Counted from the stretch's first letter, positions 45,388-54,142 are shown. The stretch is DNA of 64,000 nucleotides from Corynebacterium imitans (GCF_000739455.1 NZ_CP009211.1:1-64000), one strand, 5' to 3'. Program-made: numbers and translations. The notes: generated from the sequence alone by a model not told the origin.

Positions 45388-46937
45388 TGCCCGTTACCTC
45401 CGAGGATCTCTTCCAAGTTAGGCAATTCTATCCCACCAGCCCCATCACCGGTCCCGCCAGGCTGGGTGGGGGCGGTGGGCTGGTTCGGTTCACCGGTGGG
45501 CTCCTGCGCGGAGCTCGGCGGCACCTGGGTCGGCTGCGCGGAGCTGGGCACCTCGCGGGTGGGCTGCTCGGGCTGCGGGGTGTTTTCCTCGCTAAAAGTC
45601 AAGGTCGCGGGCTCTTCCACCTCGCGGGTCACCGTCTCGCGCCTGCGGGTAACCGTCTCCGGCTCATCCTCTTCCTCGCTGGGCGTGGACTCCACGGTTT
45701 CGGTCTGTGTGATCACGCTCGGCTGCGTCGGCGTCGAAGACTTCGCTCCGCCGCGCAGACCGTCAAGCACACCGCTGGTCGCCGCCCACGCGGCGATACC
45801 GCCGACGAGCAGCAGGGCAAGCAGCCCGGCCACGATCGGCCCGGCCTTCGAGCGCTTCTTCTCCTCTTGCTGGGCGAGCTGTCCTTCCCGGTAGCCGCCG
45901 GCGCGGGAGGAGGCGGGTGCGGGAGGGGCAGGTTGGCGTCGAGAAGCGACGGCCCGGGCGGCGGAAGGCGGGTAGGCGCCGGCGGGGCGGGTGGTGCGCT
46001 CCTCGGCGACATCGGCGAGCATCTGGGTCGACTCGGTGGGCGAGGGCTCGGTGGCGATGACCGCAGTCTGGCCGCCTGGCTGGGCGGGGCGCAGACCCTG
46101 GCGGACCTGCTCGACGGCGAGCTGGAACTCGTTGCCGTCGCGGAAGCGCTGGCGGGGGTCCTTGCGCAGGGCGATCTCGATGAGCTCGCGCGCCGGGGCA
46201 GACACGGAAATCGGTAGCGCGGGCGGCTCGGCGGACACGTGCGCGAGCGCGACGGAAACGGAGGAATCGCCGGTAAACGGGCGTGCGCCGGCGAGCATCT
46301 CGTAGCCGACGACGCCGAGCGAGTAGACGTCGGAAGCCGCGGTGACCTTCATGCCTTGGGCCTGCTCCGGCGAGACGTACTGCGCGGTGCCCACCACCAT
46401 GCCGGTGCGGGTCAGCGGCACGGCGGCCGCCGCCTTGGCGATGCCGAAGTCCGTGATCTTGATCTGCCCATTTTGGGTGATCATGAGGTTGCCGGGCTTG
46501 ATGTCGCGGTGGACCAGCCCCATGCGGTGAATCACGGCCAGGCCGTGGGCGGCCTGCTCGAGCACGTCGAGCGCGAGTTCCTCGCTGAGTGCGCCCTCGC
46601 GCTTGATCAGGTCGGCGAGCGACTCGCCGCGGATGTACTCCATGACGATGAAGCACATCGCCGCACCGCTCGTCGATTCCAGCTCGCGGTAGTCGTAGGT
46701 AGCCACCACGTTGGGCGAGTTGATGCCTTCGGCGGCGAGCGCCTCGTTGCGGAAGCGGGCGAGGAATTCGTCGTTGGAGCTGAACTCGGGGCGCAGCACC
46801 TTGAGCGCGACTTCCCGGTCGTTTTCCGGGTCGTCCGCGAGCCACACGGTGGACATGCCGCCGTGCCCGATCACCCATTGCAGCTGGTAATCGTCGCCGA
46901 TGAGCTTCTGTAGTTCTTCGCGGTTCTCAGTGTTCAT
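45384..46937 (-). CDS. pknA: Serine/threonine-protein kinase PknA
   Basis: PknA is the second Ser/Thr kinase of the locus, acting on division and wall targets. The 517-aa protein has a kinase domain (about 17-280): P-loop GHGGMSTV (24-31), Lys in VALKVL, HRDIKPGN and DFG, then an activation loop ending in GTAQYVSPEQ. One membrane helix (about 370-391, IVAGLLALLLVGGIAAWA) is followed by a Thr/Pro/Glu/Gln-rich extracytoplasmic tail (about 400-517). It has no PASTA domain. The gene lies between pbpA (49-base gap) and pknB (four-base overlap). Confidence 0.94.
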   Translation of the reverse strand: MNTENREELQKLIGDDYQLQWVIGHGGMSTVWLADDPENDREVALKVLRPEFSSNDEFLARFRNEALAAEGINSPNVVATYDYRELESTSGAAMCFIVMEYIRGESLADLIKREGALSEELALDVLEQAAHGLAVIHRMGLVHRDIKPGNLMITQNGQIKITDFGIAKAAAAVPLTRTGMVVGTAQYVSPEQAQGMKVTAASDVYSLGVVGYEMLAGARPFTGDSSVSVALAHVSAEPPALPISVSAPARELIEIALRKDPRQRFRDGNEFQLAVEQVRQGLRPAQPGGQTAVIATEPSPTESTQMLADVAEERTTRPAGAYPPSAARAVASRRQPAPPAPASSRAGGYREGQLAQQEEKKRSKAGPIVAGLLALLLVGGIAAWAATSGVLDGLRGGAKSSTPTQPSVITQTETVESTPSEEEDEPETVTRRRETVTREVEEPATLTFSEENTPQPEQPTREVPSSAQPTQVPPSSAQEPTGEPNQPTAPTQPGGTGDGAGGIELPNLEEILGGNGQ

Positions 46938-46962
46938 CGTTCGTGTCCTTCGTCTGCTTCAT

Positions 46963-46975
46963 GCTTGTCGACGCC
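46963..46975 (+). repeat. Copy of the 13-bp motif (pknA-pbpA gap)
   Basis: GCTTGTCGACGCC is an exact copy of GGCGTCGANAAGC (reverse) in the 49-base gap inside the operon. See findings. Confidence 0.55.
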
Positions 46976-46986
46976 CCGTGTACCCA

Positions 46987-48450
46987 TCATTGTGCCGACT
47001 CCCCATCCGCCGGCGCAGCCGGTGCCGCGCGCAAGACCGCGCGCCCCAGCGGGCCGGAGACCTGCCCACCGGTTGCCCCGGCACCGGAGTGCCCGCCGTT
47101 TTTCACCACCACGCCCACGGCCACGTCCTTGGCCGGGTCGAAGGCCACGTACCACACGTGCGGGGCCGCGCCCTCGGCGTGCTCGGCGGTACCCGTCTTG
47201 GAGGCGAATCCGTTGCCGTCGTAGCCCCAGGTGGCGCGCTCGGAGGCGAACATGAGGTTGGTCAGCGTGTCCGCCTCCTCAGGGGTGAGCGCCTCCGCGA
47301 GCTGCTTCGGCTTGGTCTCTTTGACCGTGCGTAGATCCGGGGTGACCACGCGGTTGACCACATACGGGCGCATGCGCTTGCCCTCGTTGGCCACCACGCC
47401 CGCCATCACGGCGGCCTGCAGCGCGGTCATCGTGACGTCGCGCTGGCCGATGGCGGATTGGCCCAGCTCGGCCGCGCCGGGAATCTCGCCTAAGGAACCG
47501 GCGGCGTTGGGTACGCCCAGCTCCATGAGTTCGTAGCGCTCGCCGATCCCGAAGTCCGCGGCCGCCTTGCGCAGCGGGTCGGCACCCATGTTCAGCGCCA
47601 TCTGCACGAACGCGGTGTTGCAGGACAGGGAGAACGCCGTGGTCAGCGTGACCTGCCCGCCGCCGGCGCACGCCTGGCCGCCGTAGTTGGTCAGCGGTAC
47701 GTTTGTGCCCGGCAGCGTGATCTGTGCATCCCCTGTTAGCGGGGAGTCCGGCGTGTAGCCGTTGCGCAAGGCGGCTGCGGTGGTGATGATCTTGAAGATC
47801 GAACCGGGCGGTAGCTGGTCCTGTGCCGCGTGGTTGAGCAGCGGCTGCTTCGGGTCGTTGTTCAGCTGGCCCCAGGCCTCGGCCGCGGTGGCGGGCGAGG
47901 AGATGCTGTTCGGGTCGAAAGACGGCGTCGACGCCATGGCAAGCACCTGGCCGGACGACGGCCGCAGCGCGACGATCGCGCCGTCGTAGTTGTTGTTGGA
48001 AAGCTGCTCGTAGGCAAAGGCCTGCAGGTTCGGATCCAGCGAAAGCTCGACCGTGTTGCCCACCCGGTCCTGCTCGAGGCCCGTGCGGGTAAAGCGCGAG
48101 TTGGAGCCCTTGCCGTCGCCATTGAGTTCGGCATTAAAGGTGGACTCCAGCTGGGAGGTGCCGAACTGGTCGGAGACGTAGCCCACCACCGGCCCAAACG
48201 AGTAGGGCATGTTGGGGTAAGCACGCTGGTAGAAACCGGTGGCCTCGTCGCGGTAGGACTCGGCGAGTACCTGCCCACCGGCGTTGATCTGGCCGCGGTT
48301 GACCTGCTTCAGCTCCATGAAAGTGCGTGAGTTGCGCGAATCTTGCGCGTACTCCTCTTCGCGGAAGCCCTGCACCACGGTGAAGTGGACCAGCAGGGCG
48401 ACGATGAGCAGCAGCGAGAGGATGGCGCCGCGGCGGATAGTGGTATTCAT
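46987..48450 (-). CDS. pbpA: Penicillin-binding protein A (transpeptidase)
   Basis: This class B PBP cross-links peptidoglycan. The 487-aa protein has an N-terminal membrane anchor (about 9-28, AILSLLLIVALLVHFTVVQG), a dimerisation region, and a transpeptidase domain with the SxxK motif in PPGSIFK (Ser near 222), the SxN motif in LSCN (about 279-282) and the KTG motif in ASKTGTAEH (about 421-429). It forms a unit with rodA (four-base overlap) and the kinase genes, and such PbpA/RodA pairs act in septal or polar wall synthesis. Confidence 0.95.
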   Translation of the reverse strand: MNTTIRRGAILSLLLIVALLVHFTVVQGFREEEYAQDSRNSRTFMELKQVNRGQINAGGQVLAESYRDEATGFYQRAYPNMPYSFGPVVGYVSDQFGTSQLESTFNAELNGDGKGSNSRFTRTGLEQDRVGNTVELSLDPNLQAFAYEQLSNNNYDGAIVALRPSSGQVLAMASTPSFDPNSISSPATAAEAWGQLNNDPKQPLLNHAAQDQLPPGSIFKIITTAAALRNGYTPDSPLTGDAQITLPGTNVPLTNYGGQACAGGGQVTLTTAFSLSCNTAFVQMALNMGADPLRKAAADFGIGERYELMELGVPNAAGSLGEIPGAAELGQSAIGQRDVTMTALQAAVMAGVVANEGKRMRPYVVNRVVTPDLRTVKETKPKQLAEALTPEEADTLTNLMFASERATWGYDGNGFASKTGTAEHAEGAAPHVWYVAFDPAKDVAVGVVVKNGGHSGAGATGGQVSGPLGRAVLRAAPAAPADGESAQ

Positions 48451-49811
48451 CGTGCGGGTGCCACCTCCGCCTGATACGCCTGGTTACCGGAGGCGACGGC
48501 CGATGCGTCGTACTCGGTAGGCGAGTTCGCGCCGTGCGAAATGCGCAGCAGAAGCCCCACCAGGATGTAGTTGGCCATAATCGACGAGCCACCCGCGGAC
48601 ATAAAGGGCGTAGTCAGCCCCGTCATCGGCATCATGGAGGAAATGCCGCCGGCGACCACGAAAATCTGAATGGCCAGCGTCAGCGACAGCCCCGAGGCCA
48701 ACAGCTTGCCGTAGGTGTCGTGGACCTGCATCGCGGCGCGGAAACCCCGGGTGATCAGGATGGCAAAAAGGCACAGCACGGCAGCCACGCCAAAGAAGCC
48801 GAGCTCCTCACCCAAAGCAGCCAGGATGTAGTCCGAATGCGCCACGGGCACCAACTCCGGGTGGCCGTAGCCTAAACCGGTGCCGGTCATGCCGCCCCAG
48901 CTCAGGCTAATCAGCGCGTTGGCGGGCTGGTTGCCGATTCCCTCGAAGTCGGAGAACGGGTCGATGAAGTTCGCCACGCGGTCCTGAATCTTCGAGCTGA
49001 TCTGGTAGACGGTGTAGCCGCCGATGGCCACCAGGCCCAACCCGATGACCAGCCAGGAAGTGCGCCCGGTGGCGAAGTAGACCATGCCCAGCACGGTGGC
49101 AAAGAGCAGCAGCGCCGGTCCGAAGTCGTTGGAGATGGCCATAATCAGGATGGCGATCGCCCACACCATGAGGATCGGGGCGAGGTCGCGCAGGCGGGGA
49201 AACGTCAAGCCCAAAAAGCGTTTGCCGGCCACGGTAAACAGGCTGCGCTTCATGGCGAGCAGCTGCGCGAAAAAGATGAGCAGCAAGATCTTGGAAAACT
49301 CGCCGGGCTGGATCGAGAAGGGCCCGAGCCACAGCCAGATGCGGGCATCCGCGTATCCCTCCGGCTGCGGCCACACCAGCGGCAGCGCCAAAAGGACCAG
49401 TCCGGTCAGGCCGAGCAGGTAGGAGTAGCGCGACAGCGCCTTGTGGTCGCGCACGATCATCAGCGTGAGCACCATGAGCACCACACCGACCAGCGACCAC
49501 AACACCTGGCGCTCCGCCAGCGGGCCGTAGCCGGGGCGCTCGGCCAGGTCGAGCCGGTAGATCAGCACCAGCCCAATCGCGTTGAGCAGCGAGACGACCG
49601 GCAGCATCACCTGGTCGGCGCGCGGGGCGAGCAGTGAGATCGCAACGTGCGCGATGGCGTAGACACCTACGAAGCCGCCGACCAGGTAGAGCATGTCCGT
49701 CGACAGCGTGCGCCCCTGGCTCAGTTCCAGACTGAAGAGCATCAGCAGCAGTAGGCCCGCGGAGCACAGCAGGAGGAAAAGCTCGAGGTTGCGGGAGAGA
49801 ATCTTCTTCAC
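48447..49811 (-). CDS. rodA: FtsW/RodA/SpoVE-family peptidoglycan polymerase
   Basis: SEDS-family glycosyltransferase that polymerises lipid II with a partner PBP (here PbpA). The 454-aa protein has about twelve membrane helices and the SEDS signatures GPFSIQPGEFSKILLL (about 165-180), the acidic loop DFGPALLL (about 222-229) and a C-terminal VVAGGISSMMPMTGLTTPFMSAGGSS (about 378-403). It overlaps pbpA by four bases and is one base from pstP, so translation is coupled along the cluster. Confidence 0.95.
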   Translation of the reverse strand: MKKILSRNLELFLLLCSAGLLLLMLFSLELSQGRTLSTDMLYLVGGFVGVYAIAHVAISLLAPRADQVMLPVVSLLNAIGLVLIYRLDLAERPGYGPLAERQVLWSLVGVVLMVLTLMIVRDHKALSRYSYLLGLTGLVLLALPLVWPQPEGYADARIWLWLGPFSIQPGEFSKILLLIFFAQLLAMKRSLFTVAGKRFLGLTFPRLRDLAPILMVWAIAILIMAISNDFGPALLLFATVLGMVYFATGRTSWLVIGLGLVAIGGYTVYQISSKIQDRVANFIDPFSDFEGIGNQPANALISLSWGGMTGTGLGYGHPELVPVAHSDYILAALGEELGFFGVAAVLCLFAILITRGFRAAMQVHDTYGKLLASGLSLTLAIQIFVVAGGISSMMPMTGLTTPFMSAGGSSIMANYILVGLLLRISHGANSPTEYDASAVASGNQAYQAEVAPAR

Positions 49812-49812
49812 G

Positions 49813-51156
49813 CTAGCTCACCTTCCTGCATTCCTCGGTGTCTTTTTCGTCCTTGTCCACGCACACCGGCAGGGCCTCGTCGGCCATGCGGTTGAGCAGG
49901 CCGAGCACCTCGTCGTAGGAGCCGCCGCTGAAGTTCTCCGCCACGGAGTGCTGGCTTGCCGGCAGGTCGTCCTGGCTGAAGACGTTGCAGCCGTCCGGGA
50001 CGGTCGTAGAAGAGACGATGCGCAGGTTGTTCTTCTCGTCGATGCAGGCCTGCTGCACCGGCGAGTGCGACTTCTGCGAACCGTGCTCGATTAGGTAGTT
50101 GCCGTCTGCGTCGGTGGTAATGAAGTACTGGTCGTTGTCGCGCTGGTTCACCCACCACAGTCCGCCGGCAACCAACGCGATCGCGATGACGAGGGCGGCG
50201 ACTACCCACGGCCAACGAGTGGCACCTCGCGGGTGATCCTCCTCGTCAGAGTCCTCACCGGCGTCACCGGAGTCGCTCTCAGAGTTGCTGGACCGGTTCT
50301 GGTTCGGCGGTATGGTTTCGGACTTGCGCATGATCGCCGCGGCGCGGCTGGCTGAGGAGTCCGGGTGGGACTGCTCGTAGCCCGGGGCGAGTGCGCCGGC
50401 CAGGGCTGGGGTAGAAGGCAGCTCGGGAACGTCTTCGCCCTCGTCGTCGACGACATCGGCCACCACCACGGTGATGTTGTCCGGCCCGCCTGAGCGCAGC
50501 GCGAGCTCGATGAGCCGCTGCGAGGCGATCTGAGGGGTGCCCTGCGCCAGCGCCACCTCGATGGTCTCGGTGCTGACCGGGTCCGACAGGCCGTCGGAGC
50601 ACAGCAGCAGGCGGTCGCCCGGCTCGATTTCCACCATCTGCAGGTGGGGCTCAACCTGGCGTCCGGTGTACGCCTTCAGAATCAACGACTTCTGCGGGTG
50701 GCTGGACACGTCTTCTGGCTCCAGCTTGCCCTCGTTGACTAGGGACTGGACGAAGGTGTCGTCTTCGGTGATTTGGGTCAACGCCCCGTCGCGAAGCAGG
50801 TAGCCCCGCGAATCACCGACATGGATCAGGCCCAGCGCCTCGCCGTTGAACATCAGGGCGGTCAGGGTCGTGCCCATGCCCGCCTGCTCCGGGTGGTTAG
50901 CCACAGACTCCGCGATCGACGCGTTCGCGTCATCCGCGGCGGCACCGAGCAACGCGAGGATATCGGCATCGCCTGGGTCACGGTCGAGGTGCTCCATGTG
51001 CTCGACCATCAGCTGCGAGGCGACCTCGCCCGCAGCGTGGCCGCCCATGCCATCGGCGAGCACGAGCAAGTGCGGGCCCGCGTACGCCGAGTCCTCGTTA
51101 TTGCCGCGGACCAGGCCGCGGTCGGATGCAGCGACGAAGTTTAGGCGCAAACTCAT
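49813..51156 (-). CDS. pstP: PP2C-family Ser/Thr phosphatase PstP
   Basis: PstP reverses the PknA/PknB phosphorylations. The 447-aa protein begins LNFVAASDRGLVRGNNEDSAY, with the PPM motifs LADGMGGHAAGE (about 32-43), MGTTLTALM, HVGDSRGYLLRDG (about 117-129) and a C-terminal GGPDNITVVVADV (about 213-225) carrying the metal Asp residues. A Ser/Glu/Asp-rich linker, one membrane helix (about 310-333, WVVAALVIAIALVAGGLWWV) and an extracytoplasmic tail with two Cys follow. It overlaps fhaB by four bases. Confidence 0.96.
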   Translation of the reverse strand: MSLRLNFVAASDRGLVRGNNEDSAYAGPHLLVLADGMGGHAAGEVASQLMVEHMEHLDRDPGDADILALLGAAADDANASIAESVANHPEQAGMGTTLTALMFNGEALGLIHVGDSRGYLLRDGALTQITEDDTFVQSLVNEGKLEPEDVSSHPQKSLILKAYTGRQVEPHLQMVEIEPGDRLLLCSDGLSDPVSTETIEVALAQGTPQIASQRLIELALRSGGPDNITVVVADVVDDEGEDVPELPSTPALAGALAPGYEQSHPDSSASRAAAIMRKSETIPPNQNRSSNSESDSGDAGEDSDEEDHPRGATRWPWVVAALVIAIALVAGGLWWVNQRDNDQYFITTDADGNYLIEHGSQKSHSPVQQACIDEKNNLRIVSSTTVPDGCNVFSQDDLPASQHSVAENFSGGSYDEVLGLLNRMADEALPVCVDKDEKDTEECRKVS

Positions 51157-51602
51157 GGCATCAACCTCACAATCGTGCGTCCCATCTTTATATCCGTGCC
51201 CACAGACACCCTTTCCGGCTGGTCAATACGCATGCCGTTGACAAACGTGCCGTTGCGCGAATCCATGTCCTCGATGAACCACTCGCTGCCGCGACGGAAG
51301 AGGCGCGCGTGCGTCGAGGAGGCGAAATCATCGCCGAGCTGGAAATCATTGTCGCCTGCCCGACCAATAGTTAAGTCCTCCAGGCTGGCAATTTCCATGT
51401 GGGAGCCTTTGAGTGGCCCCTCAACTACCGCAAGCTCGCGTGCCTTCTCGCGACGCACCGGCGCCGCGCTGGTCGTCTGCCTGCGCACTGTGCCCGCCGC
51501 CTTGACCACGTCCTTGCGCTGGACCCACAGCACCAGCAGGATGAACACCCACACCAGGGCAAGCAGGCCGAAGCGCGCGCTGAGAATGACAGCGGAATCC
51601 AT
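51153..51602 (-). CDS. fhaB: FHA-domain protein FhaB (FipA)
   Basis: This 149-aa protein has one membrane helix at the N-terminus (about 8-28, ARFGLLALVWVFILLVLWVQR) and a C-terminal FHA domain (about 65-149), which reads phospho-threonine. FHA signatures are LTIGRAGDNDFQLGD, SSTHARLF (conserved Ser-x-x-His) and DMDSRNGTFVNG. It starts at 51602 and overlaps pstP by four bases. It lies 25 bases after fhaA on the same strand. In mycobacteria the equivalent protein is a substrate of the PknA/PknB circuit and helps division-protein assembly. Confidence 0.94.
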   Translation of the reverse strand: MDSAVILSARFGLLALVWVFILLVLWVQRKDVVKAAGTVRRQTTSAAPVRREKARELAVVEGPLKGSHMEIASLEDLTIGRAGDNDFQLGDDFASSTHARLFRRGSEWFIEDMDSRNGTFVNGMRIDQPERVSVGTDIKMGRTIVRLMP

Positions 51603-51627
51603 GAGGCTCCTTTACTTACTTGGCGGC

Positions 51628-52527
51628 TTAGGGGCGGAAGAACTCGGTGCGCGGGTGCGCGTCGATCTGCGCCTCTTCGACGTCCGCGGGCTGCGGGGCG
51701 GCTGCCTCTGCAGCACGGGCCAGCGGCTCGACAATGCGGACTTCGATGTGGGAGTGGCCGAGGGTGATCACGTCGCCGTCGGCAAGCATCCAGTTCTCCA
51801 CGGGCTCCTCATTGACGGTGGTGCCATTGGTGGACTGCAGATCCACCAGCACAGCCACCTCGCCGTCCCAGGTGATCTCCGCGTGCTGGCGGGACACGCC
51901 CGTATCCGGCAGGCGGAAGTCCGCGTCATTGGAGCGGCCCAAAATGTTCGACCCCTCATGCACCAGATAGGTGCGCGAAGACCCGTCCTGCAGCAGCAGG
52001 CTTACCGTGGGCGTACCACTCGTCGGCTGCGCTGCGTTCGGCTCATTCATGTGATCCTCCTGATCCTTGTGATCTTTAGGAACCCGGGCGTGACGGTGCT
52101 TCTTCTTCGGCTCCGCCACGATCGCGTCGAAGCCACTGACCACGTCAGGCTCCTGGTCGATATACGACGACACGCGCAACTGGCCCGTCCGCAACCCGGA
52201 TTCCTCAGCGATACGCACCACGGGCGGCCCATCCAGGAACCACCCCAGGTTGCGCACGTACCGCATGAGCTGCTCGGCGAGGTCCGCGGGCAAGTCACGA
52301 TGCTGCGACAGGTTCTCTAAATCCTTCGAAGACACGCCCACCGCAAACACGTTTGGCGAGACGTACTCATCCATGTCGGTGACCACCACGGAGTCTTGCG
52401 CCTCCTGCTTCACCAACTCTTCAATCTCCGCCGGCACAACCTTGCCGCCGAACAGCGCCGCCATGGAATTATCCAGGCCACGCTGCATCGACGAGTCCAG
52501 CTTTGCCAGCCGATCCATCACGCCCAT
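51628..52527 (-). CDS. fhaA: FHA-domain protein FhaA (DUF3662 + FHA)
   Basis: The 299-aa protein has an N-terminal DUF3662 domain (about 1-120, MDRLAKLDSSMQRGLDNSMAALFG, VVPAEIEELVKQEA), a charged linker (KKKHRHARVPKDHKDQEDH), and a C-terminal FHA domain (about 175-262): ILGRSNDADFRLPDTGVSRQHAEI and DLQSTNGTTVN, with intact Arg, Ser and His. FhaA binds phosphorylated membrane proteins and links wall-precursor flipping to kinase control. ATG 52527 was chosen because GGAGGTG lies nine bases upstream; earlier in-frame codons have none. First gene of the minus-strand cluster. Confidence 0.93.
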   Translation of the reverse strand: MGVMDRLAKLDSSMQRGLDNSMAALFGGKVVPAEIEELVKQEAQDSVVVTDMDEYVSPNVFAVGVSSKDLENLSQHRDLPADLAEQLMRYVRNLGWFLDGPPVVRIAEESGLRTGQLRVSSYIDQEPDVVSGFDAIVAEPKKKHRHARVPKDHKDQEDHMNEPNAAQPTSGTPTVSLLLQDGSSRTYLVHEGSNILGRSNDADFRLPDTGVSRQHAEITWDGEVAVLVDLQSTNGTTVNEEPVENWMLADGDVITLGHSHIEVRIVEPLARAAEAAAPQPADVEEAQIDAHPRTEFFRP

Positions 52528-52640
52528 GCTGCCCGCACCTCCTTCCCAGCTGCTCAATTGCTTCTCACTGATGTCCTTTAACCAAGCAAGTATAAATGCG
52601 CCGGGGCCACGCGCCTAGTTCAAAACGCGAAAACGCGGGC

Positions 52641-52682
52641 TGACGTGGCGATTTGGTGGTTCGTTGGAGTGTGGTGTTATAT
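52641..52682 (+). promoter_or_regulatory. tRNA-Leu promoter with the conserved upstream block
   Basis: -35 TTGGTG (52653-52658), an 18-base spacer and -10 TTATAT (52677-52682) stand 15 bases before the tRNA. TGACGTGGCGATTTGGTGG from 52641 matches the tRNA-Ile promoter block with one change. Confidence 0.7.
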
Positions 52683-52696
52683 TAATCAAGTCGCCC

Positions 52697-52780
52697 GCCC
52701 GGGTGGCGGAATTGGCAGACGCGCTGGCTTCAGGTGCCAGTGATCGCAAGATCGTGGGGGTTCAAGTCCCCCCCCGGGCA
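52697..52780 (+). tRNA. tRNA-Leu (CAG)
   Basis: Acceptor GCCCGGG (52697-52703) pairs with CCCGGGC (52773-52779). The anticodon loop CTTCAGG contains CAG, and a long variable arm (GATCGCAAGATC) and the T loop TTCAAGT are present. 84 nt; class II tRNA. Confidence 0.97.
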
Positions 52781-52787
52781 CAAACCG

Positions 52788-52815
52788 AAAGGCCCCGCGA
52801 GAGCGGGGCCTTTTT
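52788..52815 (+). terminator. Terminator of tRNA-Leu
   Basis: AAAGGCCCCGC (52788-52798) pairs with GCGGGGCC and ends in TTTTT (52811-52815). Confidence 0.85.
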
Positions 52816-52835
52816 GCTTGCTGTGGGGGTTAAAC

Positions 52836-52845
52836 GGGGGGGGGG
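52836..52845 (+). repeat. Homopolymer tract of ten G
   Basis: An uninterrupted G10 run in the tRNA-Leu to hmuO gap, prone to slippage and to sequencing error. Confidence 0.8.
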
Positions 52846-52896
52846 ACCCTTCATTCAGCTCTGAGGCGTGAGGTGTGCTGTGCAATCAGGCCTAAG

Positions 52897-52912
52897 TGTG
52901 TTACATATCACA
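52897..52912. promoter_or_regulatory. GlxR/CRP-type binding site upstream of hmuO
   Basis: TGTGTTACATATCACA matches the TGTGA-N6-TCACA pattern with one mismatch, 99 bases before hmuO and upstream of its DtxR box. Confidence 0.6.
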
Positions 52913-52951
52913 ACGAGAGATGAGGAAAATCAACCTTTCGTCTAATTGAAG

Positions 52952-52970
52952 TTAGGCAAGGCTCGCCTTA
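52952..52970. promoter_or_regulatory. DtxR box upstream of hmuO
   Basis: TTAGGCAAGGCTCGCCTTA fits the DtxR 19-mer consensus TTAGGTTAGCCTAACCTAA well, suggesting iron repression of the heme oxygenase. Confidence 0.8.
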
Positions 52971-53010
52971 CTCTTTACGGAAAATCATTCATCTTCCAAG
53001 GAGTAGAAAA

Positions 53011-53670
53011 TTGACAGCCATGTTGCCGACAGCTCGCGAGCAGCTCTCCACCTCTCTTAAAAATCAGACCGCAGAGGCCCACACCAGCGCAGAAAACTCT
53101 CAATTTATGGCTCACCTCAGTCGCGGCAAGCTAGACCGCAACGCAGTGGCCCAACTAACCGTGCAATACCTCCACATCTATTCAGCCCTTGAGGCCGCTG
53201 TGCGCCGGGCTTGCGATCACCCCGCTGTGGCGCTCATCGCAGACAAGCGTCTTGAGCGAGTTGAAGCGATCACGCAGGACCTCACCTCCATGCTGGGTGA
53301 GAGCTGGCGCGAGGTGGAACCACTCGCTGCCACTGCCCGCTACGTCGCAGAATTAGAGGCGATCGGCCCTGACAATGGCCCAGAGGTGGTCGCACACCAC
53401 TACGTTCGCTACCTTGGCGACATTGCCGGCGGCCAGGTGCTTGCGCGCGTGTTCCGCGAAGCGTACGAGCTACCAGGAGAGGCGCTCCACTTCTACGACT
53501 TCTCCGCCATTGGCAAGATTCCCCCATACCGCGCACAGTACAAAGCAGCCCTTGACGCAATGCAGCTTGGCGAAGAGGAGCGTGTGCGCCTTATCAATAC
53601 CGCGAAGCGCGCGTTCGACCTAAACCAGGCCGTGTTTCAGGACCTCGCCAAAGCGCGTCAGCTAGCGTAG
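53011..53670 (+). CDS. hmuO: Heme oxygenase
   Basis: HmuO cleaves heme to biliverdin, CO and iron, releasing iron taken up by the adjacent transporter. The 219-aa protein resembles C. diphtheriae HmuO. His24 in EAHTSAENSQF is the probable proximal heme ligand, and the distal-helix motif VRYLGDIAGGQVLARVF (about 128-144, with GDxxGG) is intact, as is PPYRAQYKAALDAM. The TTG start at 53011 follows AAGGAG by seven bases; the internal ATG at 53020 lacks good spacing. The last 13 bases overlap the convergent 149-aa membrane protein gene. Upstream lie a DtxR box and a GlxR-type site, giving iron and probably cAMP/carbon control. Confidence 0.95.
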   Translation: MTAMLPTAREQLSTSLKNQTAEAHTSAENSQFMAHLSRGKLDRNAVAQLTVQYLHIYSALEAAVRRACDHPAVALIADKRLERVEAITQDLTSMLGESWREVEPLAATARYVAELEAIGPDNGPEVVAHHYVRYLGDIAGGQVLARVFREAYELPGEALHFYDFSAIGKIPPYRAQYKAALDAMQLGEEERVRLINTAKRAFDLNQAVFQDLAKARQLA

Positions 53671-54107
53671 CTGGCGGGTCTGGCAGGGCGATCTACATAC
53701 GCGATCGCCCCCCAGATGCACCCCGCGGACACTAGCGCCGTCACAATTCCACTTGTAAACGTGTAGTTTGCCGGCACCAAGAACAACGTCAGGGCTGCCA
53801 GCAACGTGATGAGAGACCACACCACACCCAGCACTAGTCCGGCGCGCCTACCCGCCCCTTCTTCCGCGTGGCGGCGAGCCGGAAGCGCCGCGAGTCCATA
53901 CAGAACGGCGACCATAACAATGGCAGCCGGGAATGCCACCCATACATTGCCGGTAGCGCCACCGAATGCGATAACTCCAGTTATGAGCGCCAGCAGGGCC
54001 TTTTCCCAGTTTGCAAAGCGTGGCTGATGTCGACCCCCTTCCTCCGGCAAGGATTCATCTTGCACGACCGGAATGAAGTCCGTTGCAGGCTCGTACGTTG
54101 TTTCCAT
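53658..54107 (-). CDS. DtxR-region membrane protein of the heme locus
   Basis: This 149-aa protein has a charged N-terminus and four predicted membrane helices: about 38-58 (ALLALITGVIAFGGATGNVWV), about 58-76 (AFPAAIVMVAVLYGLAAL), about 88-110 (AGLVLGVVWSLITLLAALTLFLV) and about 116-137 (FTSGIVTALVSAGCIWGAIAYV). ATG 54107 follows AAGGGG. It is divergent from htaA, with DtxR boxes in the 90-bp gap, and convergent with hmuO, so it should be induced with the heme genes. No family assigned; a helper membrane protein of heme or iron uptake is inferred from position only. Confidence 0.75.
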   Translation of the reverse strand: METTYEPATDFIPVVQDESLPEEGGRHQPRFANWEKALLALITGVIAFGGATGNVWVAFPAAIVMVAVLYGLAALPARRHAEEGAGRRAGLVLGVVWSLITLLAALTLFLVPANYTFTSGIVTALVSAGCIWGAIAYVDRPARPASYAS

Positions 54108-54122
54108 CAAGACACCCCTTTG

Positions 54123-54141
54123 TTAGGTAACGCTAGCCTTA
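54123..54141. promoter_or_regulatory. DtxR box (divergent htaA gap, site 1)
   Basis: TTAGGTAACGCTAGCCTTA matches the DtxR 19-mer; placed next to the start of the membrane protein gene. Confidence 0.75.
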
Positions 54142-54142
54142 G

